Shown: in pieces, positions 14,932 through 23,634 of the stretch
How the letters are laid out: the number at the start of each line of letters is the position of its first letter
How positions within the stretch are numbered: the stretch's first letter is position 1
Origin: an uncultured Bacilli bacterium
Lineage (GTDB): Bacteria > Bacillota_I > Bacilli_A > RF39 > UBA660
Length of the DNA: 32,158 nt
Direction: 5' to 3'
Assembly (NCBI GenBank): GCA_910585045.1
Contig: CAJUCD010000008.1
Coordinates: 45,794 to 77,951, forward strand
Translations under genes and position numbers: made by a program
Notes under the pieces: generated by a model
What the model was told of the DNA's origin: nothing
The model's database searches: none
What the model saw: the letters and a program-made list of their open reading frames with translations, nothing else

Positions 14932-16548
14932 ATGGTCCTAAAAAAGCCGTATGCATTCTTAATTAAACATTTTAGAATAATACATTTATTTCTATTAATT
15001 CCTATGTTTTATTTGCTAATTAAAACAGGAAATATTGTAGAATTTTTAGCTGATTATGTTTCTAATGATTATACATTAAATTTTATGGACTCTTTAAATA
15101 GTCTAGCAAGCAATTATATAAACATTATTATGTATGTATCTGTAATAGCAATACTAACTATTTTTATTGCCATGTCGTTCTTACTTCAAGAAAAAGACAA
15201 ACCAACTAAGTTTTATAATATAAGTATAATATATTATATAGGTATATTCTTTTTAATAACCACTAGTTTTAATGTCTTTGGAATGATTGAAGATGACATT
15301 ATGCAAAATGTTTTTGCAAGAATTATTCGCGACTTAGCATACGTAGTTTATTATAGCGAATTTATATTTATAGGTTTAACATTAGTAAGAGGTATAGGTT
15401 TTAATATTAAGAAATTTAATTTCGAAAGCGATCTTGCTAATTTAGAAATAAAAAGTGAAGATAGTGAAGAATTTGAGTTTTTAGTAGGTAAAGATTTATA
15501 CAAAACTAAACGTACTATTAGACGTTTTATAAGAGAACTAACATATTATTATAAAGAAAATAAATTTATATTTACAATTATTTTTATTGTCGCTATTGGC
15601 GTTCTTGTAACAACTGTATATATGAACCGTGAAGTTTATGATAAAGTTTATAAAGAAAAAGAGAGTTTATCCTTTGGCAATATAAATATATCAGTTGATG
15701 ATAGTTTTATTTCAGAATTAAGTTCTAATGGAAAAGTTTTAAAAGAAAATAAAACATATTTAGTCCTTCAAGTAACAATTAAAAACCGTTATCGTGAAGA
15801 TAAAGATTTTAACTATGCTAATTTTCAACTTGTAGTTAACAAGAAAAAGATATCTCCAAGTATTTCGACTGCTAATTTCTTCACAGATTTTGGCAATCCC
15901 TATAATGGAACATTAATTAAAGGTAATAGTGAAAATTCTTATATTCTAGTTTATGAAATGGATAAAATTGATACAATAAAAAATTATTCAATTGTTGCTT
16001 TTTCTAATTTTGATACAGAACCTGGAGGACTAGGGGCAATCTCTAAAGAGATAAATATTAAACCCACTACTTTAAATAATAAAGTAACATCTAATAATGT
16101 TAATAAGGGAACTAATATAAATTTAAAATCAACTAATTTAAAAAACACTACTGGTACAATTATTAATTATGAAATAACCAATTATTTTGAATATACATTT
16201 AATTATTGTCCAACCTACGGGGAATGTTATGATTCTACCAGATCTATATCTCTAGCTGGAACCGACATTAATAGATATATTTTATTAGTTTTAGATTATG
16301 ATTTAGAGTTAGATGATAAATCACCTTATATGTATTCTAATAAAAACTATAAATCTTTCTTTGAAGATTTTATGACTATAAAATACACTATTAATAAAAA
16401 AGATTATTATTATGATGTTAAATTAGAAAATCCTGCAATATATAGTAAAAAAATGGTTATGAAAGTTCCCGTAAATATAAATATGGCCGAAAAAATTGAA
16501 GCAGTAATAACTGTTCGTAATATTTCTTATAATATAAAATTAAAATAA
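14932..16548 (+). CDS. Five-helix membrane protein with DUF4352-like outer domain
   Basis: 538 residues from ATG 14932, just after GAAGGTG; the GTG at 14923 belongs to that ribosome site. Four hydrophobic helices lie in the first ~160 residues, then a charged cytoplasmic stretch, then a fifth helix near residues 218-238. The remaining 300 residues are beta-rich and probably outside the cell. The part from about residue 248 to 365 has the pattern of DUF4352/immunoglobulin-like lipoprotein domains (a strand with TYLVLQVTIKNR, then a sequence of paired strands). No enzyme motif is visible. It is preceded by a promoter and followed by a terminator, so it stands alone. Function unknown. Confidence 0.72.
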   Translation: MVLKKPYAFLIKHFRIIHLFLLIPMFYLLIKTGNIVEFLADYVSNDYTLNFMDSLNSLASNYINIIMYVSVIAILTIFIAMSFLLQEKDKPTKFYNISIIYYIGIFFLITTSFNVFGMIEDDIMQNVFARIIRDLAYVVYYSEFIFIGLTLVRGIGFNIKKFNFESDLANLEIKSEDSEEFEFLVGKDLYKTKRTIRRFIRELTYYYKENKFIFTIIFIVAIGVLVTTVYMNREVYDKVYKEKESLSFGNINISVDDSFISELSSNGKVLKENKTYLVLQVTIKNRYREDKDFNYANFQLVVNKKKISPSISTANFFTDFGNPYNGTLIKGNSENSYILVYEMDKIDTIKNYSIVAFSNFDTEPGGLGAISKEINIKPTTLNNKVTSNNVNKGTNINLKSTNLKNTTGTIINYEITNYFEYTFNYCPTYGECYDSTRSISLAGTDINRYILLVLDYDLELDDKSPYMYSNKNYKSFFEDFMTIKYTINKKDYYYDVKLENPAIYSKKMVMKVPVNINMAEKIEAVITVRNISYNIKLK

Positions 16549-16550
16549 CT

Positions 16551-16580
16551 AGTCTATAATTGACAATTATAGGCTTTTTT
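16551..16580 (+). terminator. Terminator after the membrane protein gene
   Basis: AGTCTATAATTG and CAATTATAGGCT form a nearly perfect inverted repeat around one base (the ends of the stem open to form a loop), followed by a U-run. The -35 box of the next gene lies inside the same stem. Confidence 0.75.
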
Positions 16581-16588
16581 GCTATCAT
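16560..16588 (+). promoter_or_regulatory. Promoter of the RelA/SpoT-like gene
   Basis: A consensus TTGACA (16560-16565) and TATCAT (16583-16588) are 17 bp apart. The -35 box is embedded in the upstream terminator hairpin. A strong promoter for a broken gene suggests either recent inactivation or use of the N-terminal fragment. Confidence 0.75.
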
Positions 16589-16610
16589 GAAACAAAATTT
16601 GGGTGTTAAT

Positions 16611-18044
16611 ATGGTTATTTATAATGAGTTAATAAAAGAAGCAGAAAAGCATTTTTCTAAAGAAAGCCTTCAGCTAATTAAAAAAGCTTATATTGTGGCA
16701 GAAGACTTACACTGCGGTCAAAAAAGAAAAAGTGGCGAGCCTTACATAATTCATCCTCTATATGTTGCCTATATAATATTAACTGAAATTAAGTTTTATG
16801 ACATAAAAGTGATCATAGCTGCTATTTTACATGATTCCATTGAAGATACTGGAATAACCAAAGAATATTTAGCTAAATTATTTAGTGAAGAAGTTGCCGA
16901 CTTAGTTGAAGGAGTTACTAATGTCAGTGATTCTAGAATGGGTTCTAAAAAAGCCCAAGACCAATATGACATTCAAAAAGTTTTATTTAGGATTTTGAAA
17001 GATTTTCGCATTGCTATAATAAAAATGGCCGATAGACTTCACAATATGCGTACTCTTGAATATACTAAACCAGAAAAACAAAGAAATAAAGCAGCCGAAA
17101 CTTTAAGTGTATACTGTCCTATAGCTCTTCATTTAGGAGCCAATCATATTAATAATGAATTAATAGATTTAAGCTTTAAATATTTGTGTGCTTCAAGAGA
17201 GGAACAAATATTACCTGCAAGTGAATCAAATTATGAAACAACAAAATCACTACGATCTGAATATATTGAAAATAATCAAGCTAAAATTGAAAATATAGAA
17301 CAAGAATTACGTGAATTATTAAGAAATAATGAGCTTAAAGGTAAGGTCAGAGGTTGTGCTAAAAGTAATTTTGGCATTTACCAAAAATTATCTGAATATA
17401 GAAATATATCTGATATTCCCAACTTAATATATTTTGAAATAGAGACAGATAGTAGAGATGATTGTTATAAAATCGCTGAACTTATAAAAAGAAAATATGG
17501 CACATTAGAAGAATATACTAAAGATTATATTGCCAAACCTGATCCTAATGGATATCAAGCATAACATTTCTCATCCAAAACATGTTTAGAATCTCCTTGT
17601 CGTTTTAAAGTGTTTTCAAAATCTATGGGAGAGGTTAATAAATATGGAGTAGTAGCTACTTATAATCATTTATTAAATCCTTCTATTGATACTTTTCAAG
17701 CTAAATTAAGAGAAAGTAATAGCTTTATTCGTGCATTAGATACTAACTATAATTTTAGTAGTAATCCTTTTGATTATATTGAAAAAACAGTTCGAAACTT
17801 AGTCAAAAATACAATTACAGTTTTTGATGGTACTGGTAAAGCTCATGTTTTACCTAATTATTCAATAGTTTTTGATTTTGTTTGTGATGTGACAGGTGGA
17901 CTATCTTTAGATGCTTCTGGCGCAACCGTAAATGGTACTTTAGTCAATTTATAATTTCCACTTCGAACTGGTGACATAATTGATATTCTAAAAATCAATT
18001 CTGAATTAAATCCCAAGTTAACTCTAGAAAATGGTCTTAGTTAG
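16611..18044 (+). pseudogene. RelA/SpoT homologue interrupted by two in-frame TAA codons
   Basis: RSH proteins make and hydrolyse (p)ppGpp. From ATG 16611 (after GGGTG) the frame reads an HD hydrolase domain: KRKSGEPYIIHP, HDSIEDT and MADRLHNMRTLEY are all present, so this part looks intact. The synthetase region (from about residue 245) is weak: the usual loop and DLxAIR motif are altered (GCAKSNFGIYQKL, DIPNLIYFEI), though DYIAKPDPNGYQA is recognisable. At 17562-17564 TAA replaces the Leu codon expected before His. The same frame then continues through the linker to a TGS-like domain (HVLPNYSIVFDFVCDV), and a second TAA sits at 17952-17954, just before FPLRTGDIIDIL. The frame is kept throughout. 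The terminator begins at 18043, so TAG 18042-18044 may be the old stop. The first stop would leave a 317-residue hydrolase-type fragment. Confidence 0.8.
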
Positions 18045-18070
18045 TTCCAAATCATCTAGGAACTTTTTTT
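18043..18070 (+). terminator. Terminator after the RelA/SpoT-like gene
   Basis: AGTTCC (18043-18048)/GGAACT (18059-18064) with a 10-nt loop and about seven U residues. Confidence 0.75.
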
Positions 18071-18078
18071 CTTTTATC

Positions 18079-18107
18079 TTGAAAATTATCTAAAAGTAAA
18101 GTATAAT
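18079..18107 (+). promoter_or_regulatory. Promoter of ftsA-ftsZ
   Basis: TTGAAA (18079-18084) and TATAAT (18102-18107) with 17-bp spacing, 23 bp before the ftsA ATG. Confidence 0.75.
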
Positions 18108-18130
18108 TATTATGAAAATAGGAGGAAGCT

Positions 18131-19375
18131 ATGAGGAAAATAATTGCTAGTTTAGATATTGGTTCCAGTAGTATAAAACTAATAGTTGGCGAATTTATAA
18201 AAAATTCTTTAAACATTCTTTGTGTTTCCGAGCTTCCTAGCAAAGGAATAAAAAAAGGTTTAGTAGCAAATAGAGAAGAATTAATTCCGGTTTTAAAAGA
18301 AGTTTTTCATAAAGCAGAAGAAATGCTTGGTATCCCTGTAAAAGAAGTTGTTCTAAGCATTCCAGCCTATTATACTGATGTTTTGATATCAGAAGGTTCT
18401 AGTACAATTACAAATGAAAATCATGTTATAACTCATCAAGATTTAATAAGAGCTATGCATGCAGCTAGTTATAATAAAATAGATACTGATATGGAGTTAA
18501 TTAGTATTATTCCTACCAGATATAAAATAAATAACGAAACAGCTGTACCAAATCCCATTAATATGATTGCTAACAAATTATCATTAAAAGCTGTTTTAGT
18601 GGTTGCTCCTAAAAATATCATAAATTCTTTTATAAGCGTTTTAGATCGAATTGGTGTTAAAGCTATTGATGTAGTCACTAGCTCTTTAAGTGATTATGCT
18701 GCTAACCGAAGTAAAAATACAGCCTCTTTAGTTGGCGCAATTATCAATATTGGAGCTGAGACAACTACTGTATCGATTATTAATAAGGGTATATTAACAA
18801 AAACAGAGGTAATTGAATTAGGAGGATCGAATATCGATAATGATATTTCCTACATTTATAAAATCACCAAAAAAGATGCTGAACATATCAAAGAAAATTT
18901 AGGTTTAGCTACAAGTGCTTTAAGTTCTTCTGATGAAAAAATAACTTTAACAGACAGATTAGGCGAAAAAGTATATATTAATGCTAAAGATTTAAGTGAA
19001 ATAATAGAAAGCCGACTAATTGAAATATTAGAGCTTTCTAAAAAGCAAATGAACTTATTAACAAGGAAATCTCTTGATTATATTATTGTTACAGGTGGCA
19101 CATCTGAATTAAGGGATTTTCACAATTTACTCGATAAAGTCTTTACTAAAATGCATATTCTTGGTAAAATAGATATTGTAGGTGCAAGGAGTAATAAGTA
19201 TAGCACTGGAATAGGAACAATTAAATATTATAATGGAAGATTAAAATTAAAAAATAAAGAATATTCTGCATTTAATTTAGAAGAATTAGAAATTCTAAGT
19301 GGTGCGCACAAAAAAGTTAATATAAATGAAAATTCCATTTTAGGGAAATTATTTGGATATTTTTTTGATAGTTAA
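18131..19375 (+). CDS. ftsA: Cell division protein FtsA
   Basis: 414 residues from ATG 18131 behind ATAGGAGGA. FtsA is the actin-like ATPase that ties FtsZ filaments to the membrane. The phosphate-1 motif is ASLDIGSSSIKLIVGE near residues 6-21, the SHS2-type 1C insertion follows (SIPAYYTDVL onward), then the phosphate-2 strand (GAIINIGAETTTVSII) and the adenosine motif ending VTGGTSELRDF. The C-terminal end (ILGKLFGYFFDS) is an amphipathic helix, the expected membrane anchor. The length fits the family. It is followed by ftsZ after 12 bp. No mra/mur genes flank the pair, which is usual in reduced division clusters. Confidence 0.95.
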   Translation: MRKIIASLDIGSSSIKLIVGEFIKNSLNILCVSELPSKGIKKGLVANREELIPVLKEVFHKAEEMLGIPVKEVVLSIPAYYTDVLISEGSSTITNENHVITHQDLIRAMHAASYNKIDTDMELISIIPTRYKINNETAVPNPINMIANKLSLKAVLVVAPKNIINSFISVLDRIGVKAIDVVTSSLSDYAANRSKNTASLVGAIINIGAETTTVSIINKGILTKTEVIELGGSNIDNDISYIYKITKKDAEHIKENLGLATSALSSSDEKITLTDRLGEKVYINAKDLSEIIESRLIEILELSKKQMNLLTRKSLDYIIVTGGTSELRDFHNLLDKVFTKMHILGKIDIVGARSNKYSTGIGTIKYYNGRLKLKNKEYSAFNLEELEILSGAHKKVNINENSILGKLFGYFFDS

Positions 19376-19387
19376 GGAGAATGCATA

Positions 19388-20464
19388 ATGAATGGTTTAC
19401 AAATGGATCAAATAGCAAGAATAAAAGTGGTTGGTGTCGGTGGCGGCGGAAATAACGCTGTTAATCGTATGATAGAAGAAGGCGTTAAAGGCGTTGAATT
19501 TATTGTTGTAAACACTGATTTACAAGTTTTAAATGCTTCTAGATGTGAAAATAAAATTCAAATCGGTTCTACAATTACTGAAGGTTTAGGAGCAGGTGCT
19601 AATCCTGAGATTGGTCGTGCTGCTGCTATTGAATCTAAAGTAGATTTAGAAGAAGCTATCAAAGGCGCTGATATGGTTTTTGTAGCTTGTGGAATGGGCG
19701 GTGGAACTGGAACTGGCGCAGCACCTGTAATTGCTGAAATAGCTCAAGAGTCTGGTGCGCTAACAGTAGGAATTGTCACTAAACCTTTTAGATTTGAAGG
19801 TAAAAGAAGAATGGAAAATGCTCTTCTAGGTCTTGAAGAGTTAAAGAAAAATGTTGATACGCTAATCGTTATTCCAAATGATAAATTAAGAGATATAATT
19901 GATCGTAATACATCATTTAAAGATGCATTTAAAGAAGTTGATAATGTTCTTCACCGTGGGGTTCAATCCATTTCTGATTTAATTGCTGTTACTGGAATTA
20001 TCAACTTAGACTTTGCTGATGTAAAAACTGTTATGCAAAAAAGTGGAACAGCAATTATTGGTATTGGATGCAATGCTGGTGAGAATAGGGCTATTGAAGC
20101 TGCTCGTCAAGCAGTTGCAAACTCTTTACTTGAGGCTACAATTGAAGGCGCAACTAATGCTATAGTTAACGTTACAGGTGGCTCTAACTTGACTTTATTT
20201 GAAATTGAGGATGCTGTTGAAACTGTACGTGCTGCTGCTAATAATGACGTTAATATTATATTTGGTGCTATTCAAAATGATAATTTAACTGATGAAGTTA
20301 TTGTTACAGTAATTGCTACAGGGTTTGAAAACGAAGGAGCAGCTGAAGAAATGTTATTCTCTGATGAGTCTAAAATGCCTAGACGTAGACCTGAAAGGGA
20401 GCCAGAACCAATCGATAACGAATATGATATTCCTCCATTTTTAAGAAATAAGGATAGATTTTAA
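19388..20464 (+). CDS. ftsZ: Cell division protein FtsZ
   Basis: 358 residues from ATG 19388 behind AAGGAG. FtsZ is the tubulin-like GTPase that forms the division ring. The opening VVGVGGGGNNAVNRM and the GTP-binding tubulin signature GMGGGTGTGAAPV (about residues 102-114) are intact, as is the T7 loop with NLDFADVKTVM. The C-terminal peptide DIPPFLRN, the docking site for FtsA and other partners, is preserved after a short acidic/Arg linker. It is translationally close to ftsA (12-bp gap) and closed by its own terminator. Base composition is richer in G than its neighbours, as expected for a highly expressed gene. Confidence 0.98.
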   Translation: MNGLQMDQIARIKVVGVGGGGNNAVNRMIEEGVKGVEFIVVNTDLQVLNASRCENKIQIGSTITEGLGAGANPEIGRAAAIESKVDLEEAIKGADMVFVACGMGGGTGTGAAPVIAEIAQESGALTVGIVTKPFRFEGKRRMENALLGLEELKKNVDTLIVIPNDKLRDIIDRNTSFKDAFKEVDNVLHRGVQSISDLIAVTGIINLDFADVKTVMQKSGTAIIGIGCNAGENRAIEAARQAVANSLLEATIEGATNAIVNVTGGSNLTLFEIEDAVETVRAAANNDVNIIFGAIQNDNLTDEVIVTVIATGFENEGAAEEMLFSDESKMPRRRPEREPEPIDNEYDIPPFLRNKDRF

Positions 20465-20487
20465 TTCCCATATGGGAATTTTTATTT
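20463..20487 (+). terminator. Terminator after ftsZ
   Basis: AATTCCC (20463-20469)/GGGAATT (20474-20480), loop ATAT, followed by a U-rich tail. It overlaps the ftsZ stop codon. Confidence 0.88.
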
Positions 20488-20507
20488 AAAAAGAAAGGAG
20501 TGCAAAT

Positions 20508-21647
20508 ATGAATGTACTTGTAATACCTTCATGGTATCCTAACGGAACTGATAAATTAATGGGAATATATCACAAAGAGTTTACAGAAGCTCTTATCAAA
20601 AATAACATTAGTGCCAATATGTTGTATATTGATCGTCAAAGGCTAAATGCTCCATTCAAGTATTTATTTATGAAAAAACATGAATTGATTCATGAAGAAC
20701 ATTATGATGTTCATATAACCAAAATGCTAGATATTCATAAAATAAGTTTTAATCTTGAAATAAAAAAGTACACTCGTGTGTTAGAAGCATCTTTTTTAAA
20801 ATATTTAAAAAACAACCCCAAACCTGATATTATCCATGCAATGGTAACTATTCCTGCAGGTTATGCTGCTTGCGTTATCGGAAAAAAATATAATATTCCT
20901 GTAGTAGTTACAGAACATGCTAGTTATTTCAAGAGATTTTTTACAGGTAAAAATAAAAAATATGGAGAATATGTTTTAGAAAATAGTTATTTTTCAACTG
21001 TCAGTAATTATATGGCTGAAGAAATAAAAGAAATTAGCAACATTAAATGTGATGTTTTACCTAATTTAGTAGAAACAGCAGATTTTAAAGCAGAACGTAA
21101 AAAAATAAAAGACTTAAAACTAATAACTGTAGCGGCTTTACGCCAAGGAAAAAGAGTAGATGATATATTTGAAGCTTTAAAAATAATCACAGAAAATTAT
21201 CATGCAAAAAATGTTTCTTTAACGGTAATTGGTGATGGTTTTTTAGAAGATTACTACAAACGTAGGTGTAGCGAATTAAATATGGATAAATATGTTAGTT
21301 TTGTTGGTCGCAAGAATAAATATGAAATAGCAGAACTTTTAAAGTCTCATAATTTATATGTTATATCTAGTGACAAAGAAACATTTTGTATTTCTGGTAT
21401 TGAAGCATTAGCAAGTGGTATCCCTATAGTTTCTACAAAATGTTTAGGACCAGAAGAGTATATTAATGAAGAAGTAGGCAAATTAATAGAAGTAGGTAAC
21501 CCAGAAGATATGGCTAAATCAATAATGGAAGTTTACCAAAATATGGATAACTATCAAATATCTAAATTAAGAGAAGTAGCAGATCAATATTCTTCAAAAA
21601 ATATTATTAAGAAGGCAACGAAGATTTATAAAAGTCTTTTAAAGTAA
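20508..21647 (+). CDS. Family 4 glycosyltransferase
   Basis: 379 residues from ATG 20508 behind AAGAAAGGAG. This is a GT-B fold transferase: an N-terminal Rossmann domain with SWYPNGTDKLMG, a HA motif (IIHAMVT) and EHASYF, and a C-terminal domain with LPNLV, the GRKNKYEI segment and the donor-binding stretch FCISGIEALASGIPIVST followed by GPEEYI. The Glu of SGIEALA is the conserved residue that contacts the nucleotide-sugar ribose. It probably adds a hexose to a lipid or surface polymer; donor and acceptor are unknown. It sits alone between ftsZ and a small anchored protein. No membrane helix is seen, so it is cytoplasmic or peripheral. Confidence 0.92.
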   Translation: MNVLVIPSWYPNGTDKLMGIYHKEFTEALIKNNISANMLYIDRQRLNAPFKYLFMKKHELIHEEHYDVHITKMLDIHKISFNLEIKKYTRVLEASFLKYLKNNPKPDIIHAMVTIPAGYAACVIGKKYNIPVVVTEHASYFKRFFTGKNKKYGEYVLENSYFSTVSNYMAEEIKEISNIKCDVLPNLVETADFKAERKKIKDLKLITVAALRQGKRVDDIFEALKIITENYHAKNVSLTVIGDGFLEDYYKRRCSELNMDKYVSFVGRKNKYEIAELLKSHNLYVISSDKETFCISGIEALASGIPIVSTKCLGPEEYINEEVGKLIEVGNPEDMAKSIMEVYQNMDNYQISKLREVADQYSSKNIIKKATKIYKSLLK

Positions 21648-21655
21648 ATTAAAGC

Positions 21656-21684
21656 TAGACAATAAAAAGAATTTAAGATATAAT
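21656..21684 (+). promoter_or_regulatory. Promoter of the small anchored protein gene
   Basis: TAGACA (21656-21661) and TATAAT (21679-21684) with 17-bp spacing. The context CTAGACAA is the same as at the YebC-family promoter (6710-6717). Confidence 0.7.
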
Positions 21685-21713
21685 TTTATTAGAAAAAGTA
21701 TAGGAGTAGTAAT

Positions 21714-22166
21714 ATGAACAAAGTTAAAGATTTTTTTAAGGATAAAAAGAAAATACTTATTGTAGTATTTGGGGTTATAGTATTAATACTTGCAGTTCTC
21801 TTAGTTATGAAAGTCTTATCTAAAGACAATGCTAAAAACAATTTAGAGGATACCCTTATAAGTATGGGTCGCGATTTCTATGAAAACTACTATTATGATA
21901 AAACTGGCAAAAATGCTGATGAAAGAAAAGATTTTTTAAAGAAATTCGAAAAACAAGGTATTAAAATAGATTTAGATAATCTAGGTCGTTACAATAGTAA
22001 TACTAATAAAGAAAAGCTTAAGGAATTTGTAAACCCTACAACAGAAGAATCTTGCAATTATCAAAACACTAAAGCTATAATTTATCCTAAAGGAAATTTT
22101 GGCAAAACTGACTATGATATAGAAGTAATCTTGGATTGTGGCTTTGATACAGAAGAAGAAAAATAA
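21714..22166 (+). CDS. Small membrane-anchored protein, unknown function
   Basis: 150 residues from ATG 21714 behind ATAGGAGTAG. A basic N-terminus (KDKKK) and one hydrophobic helix at about residues 14-33 give an inside-anchored, outside-facing topology. The outer ~115 residues are charged, with two Cys (in SCNYQN and LDCGF) that could form a disulfide. I see no lipobox and no known domain. It has its own promoter. Its original terminator has been split by the IS element that follows, so read-through into the IS is possible. Confidence 0.72.
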   Translation: MNKVKDFFKDKKKILIVVFGVIVLILAVLLVMKVLSKDNAKNNLEDTLISMGRDFYENYYYDKTGKNADERKDFLKKFEKQGIKIDLDNLGRYNSNTNKEKLKEFVNPTTEESCNYQNTKAIIYPKGNFGKTDYDIEVILDCGFDTEEEK

Positions 22167-22180
22167 AGGAAGCAAAAAGA
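22165..22180 (+). other. Left half of a terminator split by the IS
   Basis: AAAGGAAGC (22165-22173) is the left arm. Its complement GCTTCTTTT (23552-23560) and the U-run lie beyond the IS. Removing the IS and one copy of CAAAAAGA restores a 9-bp stem, a 7-nt loop and an eight-U tail. Confidence 0.8.
22173..22180 (+). repeat. Target-site duplication, left copy (CAAAAAGA)
   Basis: Eight bases directly before the left IS end at 22181, identical to 23544-23551. Confidence 0.85.
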
Positions 22181-22262
22181 TGAAGTTGTAAAATAAAAGT
22201 AGACATAAAAAAAGAAGTGTTTACTTTTTTGTTTGGTATAATGAAAATAAGGAGATGATAAA

Positions 22263-22619
22263 GTGGCAAAAGGAAGACCAAAAGGAGGAACTAATAAATA
22301 TTGGACAACAGAAGAAAAATATAAGATTATAAAACCAATAATAGAATTTGAAAAAAGTTCTTCACAAGTTACTAAGGAAACAGGAATAAGCAATGGTATG
22401 TTAAGTGTATGGGTAAAAAAATATAATGAAAATGGTTTAAAAGGATTAAAAAATAAAAAGAAACCTGGCAATCCAATGAGTTCATTAATGAATCGGAAAA
22501 AGCTATCTGATATGGAAAAATTAGAATTAGAAAATATGAAGTTAAGAATTGAAAATGAACGATTAAAAAAAGGATACCAAGTGAAAGGAGATGGTTCAGT
22601 TGTAGTATTCAAAAAGTAA
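22263..22619 (+). CDS. IS3-like OrfA, helix-turn-helix subunit
   Basis: 118 residues from GTG 22263, behind AAGGAGATG. In IS3 elements OrfA binds the terminal repeats and combines with OrfB by -1 frameshifting to make the active transposase. Here the N-terminal ~80 residues form a helix-turn-helix domain (KIIKPIIEFEKSSSQVTKETGIS, split at the turn, then GMLSVWVKKY), followed by GLKGLKNKKK and a leucine-zipper-like helix (MEKLELENMKLRIENERLKK) for oligomerisation. It ends at TAA 22617-22619 and overlaps OrfB in the -1 frame. A CAAAAAG string at 22610-22616 is a plausible slip site, with GGAG about 20 bases upstream. OrfA itself is intact. Confidence 0.88.
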   Translation: MAKGRPKGGTNKYWTTEEKYKIIKPIIEFEKSSSQVTKETGISNGMLSVWVKKYNENGLKGLKNKKKPGNPMSSLMNRKKLSDMEKLELENMKLRIENERLKKGYQVKGDGSVVVFKK

Positions 22620-23507
22620 AACAAAAAGAATTTGAAATAATAGAAATATTAAGTAAAGAATACTCAATTAAATCTTTATGTGAAATAATGAATGTATCTA
22701 GAAGTGGTTATTATAAATGGTTAAAAACAAAATACATTTTAAATAGATATGAGATAAATCGCAGAGATTTAGAACTATTAATTAGGAATTATAAAAGAAA
22801 AACCAAGCTATGGTTACCTTAGAATAAATACTGTTATTCGTAGAGAAACTGGATGGTATGTCTCTGATAATTTAGTTCATAAAGTATGTAAAATATTAAA
22901 ATAAGAAGTAAAGTAAAACATTATTCTACTTACAAGAAACCTGGAGAAGAATCAATTAAAATATCCTAACTTAATAAATGGAAACTGGAATACTATAAGA
23001 CCATTAGAAAAAGTTGTAACAGATACCACAATGATCTGGTTTAAAAAACAAAGATATGACTGGACATATTATATTGATGTTTTTAATGATGAAATAATAT
23101 GCTCTAATGTTTTACCTTTCCTACACTGTAACAATCCAATAAATCACAAATTAGCTTTAGAAAGTATGCTAGAAAGCAAAATAAAAAGAGGATATGAATC
23201 CCAAGATACGATTATGCATAGCGATCAAGGAATCATATACTCATCAATTGCACTTTCTCAAGTACATAAAGATTATACCATAACTAGGTCTATGTCGAGA
23301 ATAGCAACACCAACAGATAATCCAATAATAGAATCTAAAAACGGTTGGTTAAAGAAAGAAATGTATATTGATTTTAATCAAGAGGATTATGAAACTGTTG
23401 AAGATTATATAAATGCTATTATATATGATCACAATTATATAAGACCTAGTTATGCATTAAACTATAAAACTCCATTCGAGTATAGAACTCAATTAGGGTT
23501 TCATTAA
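22616..23507 (+). pseudogene. IS3-like OrfB (DDE integrase), three frameshifts
   Basis: The reading frame starts with VKQKEFEIIEILSKEYSIKS and the conserved N-terminal SRSGYYKWL helix. Near 22800 it shifts: the old frame stops at TAG 22820, while SYGYLRIN continues one frame over. It shifts back near 22900 (stop TAA 22902), and again near 22960 (stop TAA 22967). From there it runs unbroken to TAA 23505-23507. The catalytic acids are still readable: Asp in VVTDTT, Asp in MHSDQG, and Glu in PIIESKNGWLKKE. The 158-residue open piece at 23031-23507 lacks the first catalytic Asp and is a fragment, not a gene. Single-base losses in A-runs explain the shifts. Confidence 0.88.
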
Positions 23508-23543
23508 TTCTTTTTTACTGTCTACTTTTCATTGACAAGTTCA

Positions 23544-23551
23544 CAAAAAGA
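23544..23551 (+). repeat. Target-site duplication, right copy (CAAAAAGA)
   Basis: Directly follows the right IS end at 23543. It lies in the loop of the original terminator hairpin and is followed by its right arm GCTTCTTTT and U-run. Confidence 0.85.
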
Positions 23552-23574
23552 GCTTCTTTTTTTTAATTAAAAAG

Positions 23575-23603
23575 TAGAATAGTTAGAAGTATTATGCTAT
23601 AAT
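23575..23603 (+). promoter_or_regulatory. Promoter of the giant surface protein gene
   Basis: TAGAAT (23575-23580) and an extended TGCTATAAT (-10 hexamer 23598-23603) with 17-bp spacing, 31 bp before the ATG. Confidence 0.6.
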
Positions 23604-23634
23604 TGAGATAATAGTGGAATAGTAGGTGTATTTA

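Larger units (their letters stand above)
22181..23543 (+). mobile_element. IS3-like insertion sequence, inactivated
   Basis: 1,363 bp with TG...CA tips. The left end (from TGAAGTTGT) and the reverse complement of the right end (TGAACTTGT) match at about 32 of 38 positions, including an unbroken AAAAGTAGACA block. It is flanked by an 8-bp duplication, longer than the 3-5 bp usual for IS3. It carries a helix-turn-helix OrfA and an OrfB integrase in the -1 frame, the IS3 plan. An extended -10 box (TGGTATAAT, 22234-22242) lies in front of OrfA. OrfB has three frameshifts, so this copy cannot encode a working transposase. Confidence 0.9.

Noticed and set aside
17610..17954. Independent 114-residue gene
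   Set aside because: It is in the same frame as the upstream RelA/SpoT part and continues its domain order after a single TAA, so it belongs to the interrupted gene.
22112..22624. Leftward open frame of 170 codons over the IS OrfA
   Set aside because: It is the complement of the intact OrfA and IS end, Phe/Ser-rich because it opposes Lys/Glu codons, with no ribosome site.
23031..23507. Separate 158-residue transposase gene
   Set aside because: It is the unbroken last part of a frameshifted OrfB and lacks the first catalytic Asp and a ribosome site.
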